The notes under the pieces: generated by a model
What the model saw: only the letters and a program-made list of their open reading frames with translations
Told to the model about the DNA's origin: nothing
Database searches by the model: none
NCBI GenBank assembly: GCA_947462425.1
Contig: CANHPI010000149.1
Span: 1-6,916 of the forward strand
Direction of reading: 5' to 3'
Length of the DNA stretch: 6,916 bases
DNA from: Bacteroidota bacterium
GTDB taxonomy: Bacteria; Bacteroidota; Bacteroidia; B-17B0; B-17BO
Made by a program: the position numbers and the translations under genes
Shown: positions 5,697 through 6,916 of the stretch, in pieces
Position numbering within the stretch: the stretch's first letter is position 1
Layout of the letters: every line of letters begins with the position of its first letter

Positions 5697-6916
5697 TTAT
5701 TTTGTTTCAACAGTAGATAAAATATTTAATTCTTTTAATTGCTCATCGCTAATTTCACTTGGACTATCAATCATCACATCACGTCCCGAATTATTTTTAG
5801 GGAAAGCTATAAAATCTCTGATACTATCGCTTCCACCAAATAAAGAACATAACCTGTCAAATCCAAAGGCTAAACCACCATGAGGAGGTGCGCCAAATTC
5901 GAAGGCATTCATTAAAAAACCAAATTGTTTTTGAGCTTCGTCTTTTGTGAATCCTAACAAATCAAACATTTGTGCTTGCAACTCTTTGTTATGAATACGA
6001 ATACTTCCACCACCAACTTCTACACCATTAATCACTAAATCATAAGCGTTTGCTCTTACAGCTCCCGGATCTGTTTTTAGTAATTCAAAATCCTCCGGTT
6101 TAGGAGAAGTAAATGGATGATGTTTTGCATGCCAACGACCTGCTAAAGATGCCAATAAATTAGGATCTCCATCATTCCATTCTAATAAAGGAAAATCAAT
6201 TACCCATAAAGCAGAAAATTTTGATTTATCTCTTAAACCTAAACGAGTTCCCATTTCTAAACGTAACTCACTCATGGCCTTTCGCGTTTTTTCATCGGAA
6301 CCTGCTAATACTAAAATTAAATCACCAGGTTGAGAGCCGCAAGCCTCAGACCAAGCTTTTAAATCAGGTTCGCTATAAAATTTATCTACACTTGATTTAA
6401 TAGTGCCGTCAGTATTATGACGCGCATATACTAAACCAGTTGCTCCAATTTGTGGACGCTTTACCCATTCAGTTAACTCATCTAACTGTTTGCGAGTATA
6501 CTCCGCTGCACCTTTAGCGCAAATAGCAACTACCAATTCCGCCTCATCAAATACCTTAAAGTTTTTACCAGAAACAACATCCCCCGTCCTGCGGACACCC
6601 CCTTCTAAGGGGGAATTCAACTGCACAAACTTCATTTCAAAACGAGTATCAGGCTTATCGTTACCATAAAATTGCATAGCGTCAGCATATGTCATATGTG
6701 GCACATGAGGCATATCAATATTTTTAACAGCTTTAAATAAGTGACGCACTAAGCCTTCAAAAGTATCTAAGATATCTTTTTGCTCCACAAAACTCATCTC
6801 ACAATCTATTTGCGTAAACTCAGGTTGCCTGTCAGCTCGTAAATCTTCGTCACGAAAACATTTGACGATTTGATAATATCTATCAAAACCACCCACCATT
6901 AATAATTGCTTAAAGG
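5697..6916 (-). CDS. aspS: Aspartyl-tRNA synthetase, C-terminal two thirds (5' end beyond window)
   Basis: AspRS is a class II cytoplasmic enzyme that charges tRNA-Asp. The window holds about 406 codons; the N-terminal anticodon-binding domain lies beyond position 6916. The open frame continues upstream of the ATG at 6899 as F-K-Q-L-L, the conserved AspRS stretch before motif 2, so that methionine is internal. Motif 2 ([18 protein letters not shown]) is encoded at 6857-6804. The bacterial-specific GAD domain follows (including [17 protein letters not shown]), then HHPFTSP. Motif 3 ([15 protein letters not shown]) is at 5894-5850, and the C-terminus has [11 protein letters not shown]. All catalytic-core motifs look intact. 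An extra 11-residue, GC-rich palindromic insert ([11 protein letters not shown]) interrupts the start of the GAD region at 6614-6582. The stop codon directly touches the TTG start of the permease gene. Confidence 0.96.
   Translation of the reverse strand, partial: FKQLLMVGGFDRYYQIVKCFRDEDLRADRQPEFTQIDCEMSFVEQKDILDTFEGLVRHLFKAVKNIDMPHVPHMTYADAMQFYGNDKPDTRFEMKFVQLNSPLEGGVRRTGDVVSGKNFKVFDEAELVVAICAKGAAEYTRKQLDELTEWVKRPQIGATGLVYARHNTDGTIKSSVDKFYSEPDLKAWSEACGSQPGDLILVLAGSDEKTRKAMSELRLEMGTRLGLRDKSKFSALWVIDFPLLEWNDGDPNLLASLAGRWHAKHHPFTSPKPEDFELLKTDPGAVRANAYDLVINGVEVGGGSIRIHNKELQAQMFDLLGFTKDEAQKQFGFLMNAFEFGAPPHGGLAFGFDRLCSLFGGSDSIRDFIAFPKNNSGRDVMIDSPSEISDEQLKELNILSTVETK
6582..6614 (-). repeat. GC-rich palindromic insert inside aspS, possible mobile repeat element
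   Basis: These 33 nt encode exactly 11 extra residues ([11 protein letters not shown]) between QLN and DVVSGKNF. Ordinary bacterial AspRS passes almost directly from a V-x-L-x to the DVV-x-G-x-x-FKVF segment at this place. The stretch has 23 G or C of 33 bases (70%) in an otherwise AT-rich gene. It contains a perfect hairpin CCCCCTT-CT-AAGGGGG (6598-6613), a second one GTCC-TGC-GGAC (6586-6596), and an outer pairing of CCCCC (6581-6585) with GGGGG (6609-6613) that could close both. No internal stop or frameshift results. The exact insertion boundaries are uncertain by about one codon each side. Confidence 0.65.

Noticed and set aside
5623..5883. Plus-strand open frame of 86 codons with a proline-rich start
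   Set aside because: It is antisense across the aspS-permease junction; the prolines are the reverse complement of the glycine-rich permease motif.
6598..6613. CCCCCTT/AAGGGGG hairpin as a transcription terminator
   Set aside because: It lies in the middle of aspS with no T-run on either side of the stem, and essential downstream motifs follow, so termination there makes no sense.
6897..6899. ATG at 6899 as the start of aspS
   Set aside because: The frame stays open to the window edge and encodes F-K-Q-L-L, the conserved AspRS residues before this point, so the methionine is internal and the true start is outside the window.

Overview
The window looks like chromosomal DNA from a member of the Bacteroidota. 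The coding regions are AT-rich. One protein ends in a type IX secretion (T9SS) C-terminal sorting domain, genes lack obvious Shine-Dalgarno sequences, and the best promoter match follows the Bacteroidota pattern (TTTG, about 19 bp, TAnnTTTG). The species cannot be named from this sequence alone.

Left part, minus strand (1-490): the first 34 codons of a PaaZ-like phenylacetate-degradation enzyme run off the left edge. A plausible promoter with a superimposed inverted repeat precedes it, and a small DUF3817-type membrane protein gene lies further upstream. Middle, plus strand (577-3207): a secreted class C beta-lactamase-like serine hydrolase with a T9SS tail is followed 27 nt later by an acetyl-CoA hydrolase/4-hydroxybutyrate CoA-transferase family protein. 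This block meets the next one tail to tail, with only 2 nt between stop codons.

Right part, minus strand (3210-6916): a very compact four-gene run reads aspS (5' end beyond the right edge), a TauE/SafE-type permease, mltG, and a one-domain DEAD-box-like ATPase. The gaps are 0, 4 and 8 nt. The permease starts with TTG directly after the aspS stop codon and mltG starts with GTG, so translational coupling is likely. The set mixes aminoacylation, anion transport, peptidoglycan cleavage and possibly RNA binding. It is better read as a shared transcript than as one pathway.

The most notable signal is inside aspS: an in-frame 33-nt, 70% GC, hairpin-forming insert (about 6582-6614) adds 11 residues at a point where ordinary bacterial AspRS runs straight through. 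It resembles a palindromic mobile repeat that has entered a protein-coding gene, comparable in concept to Rickettsia palindromic elements. No RNA genes, CRISPR arrays or complete transposons were seen.
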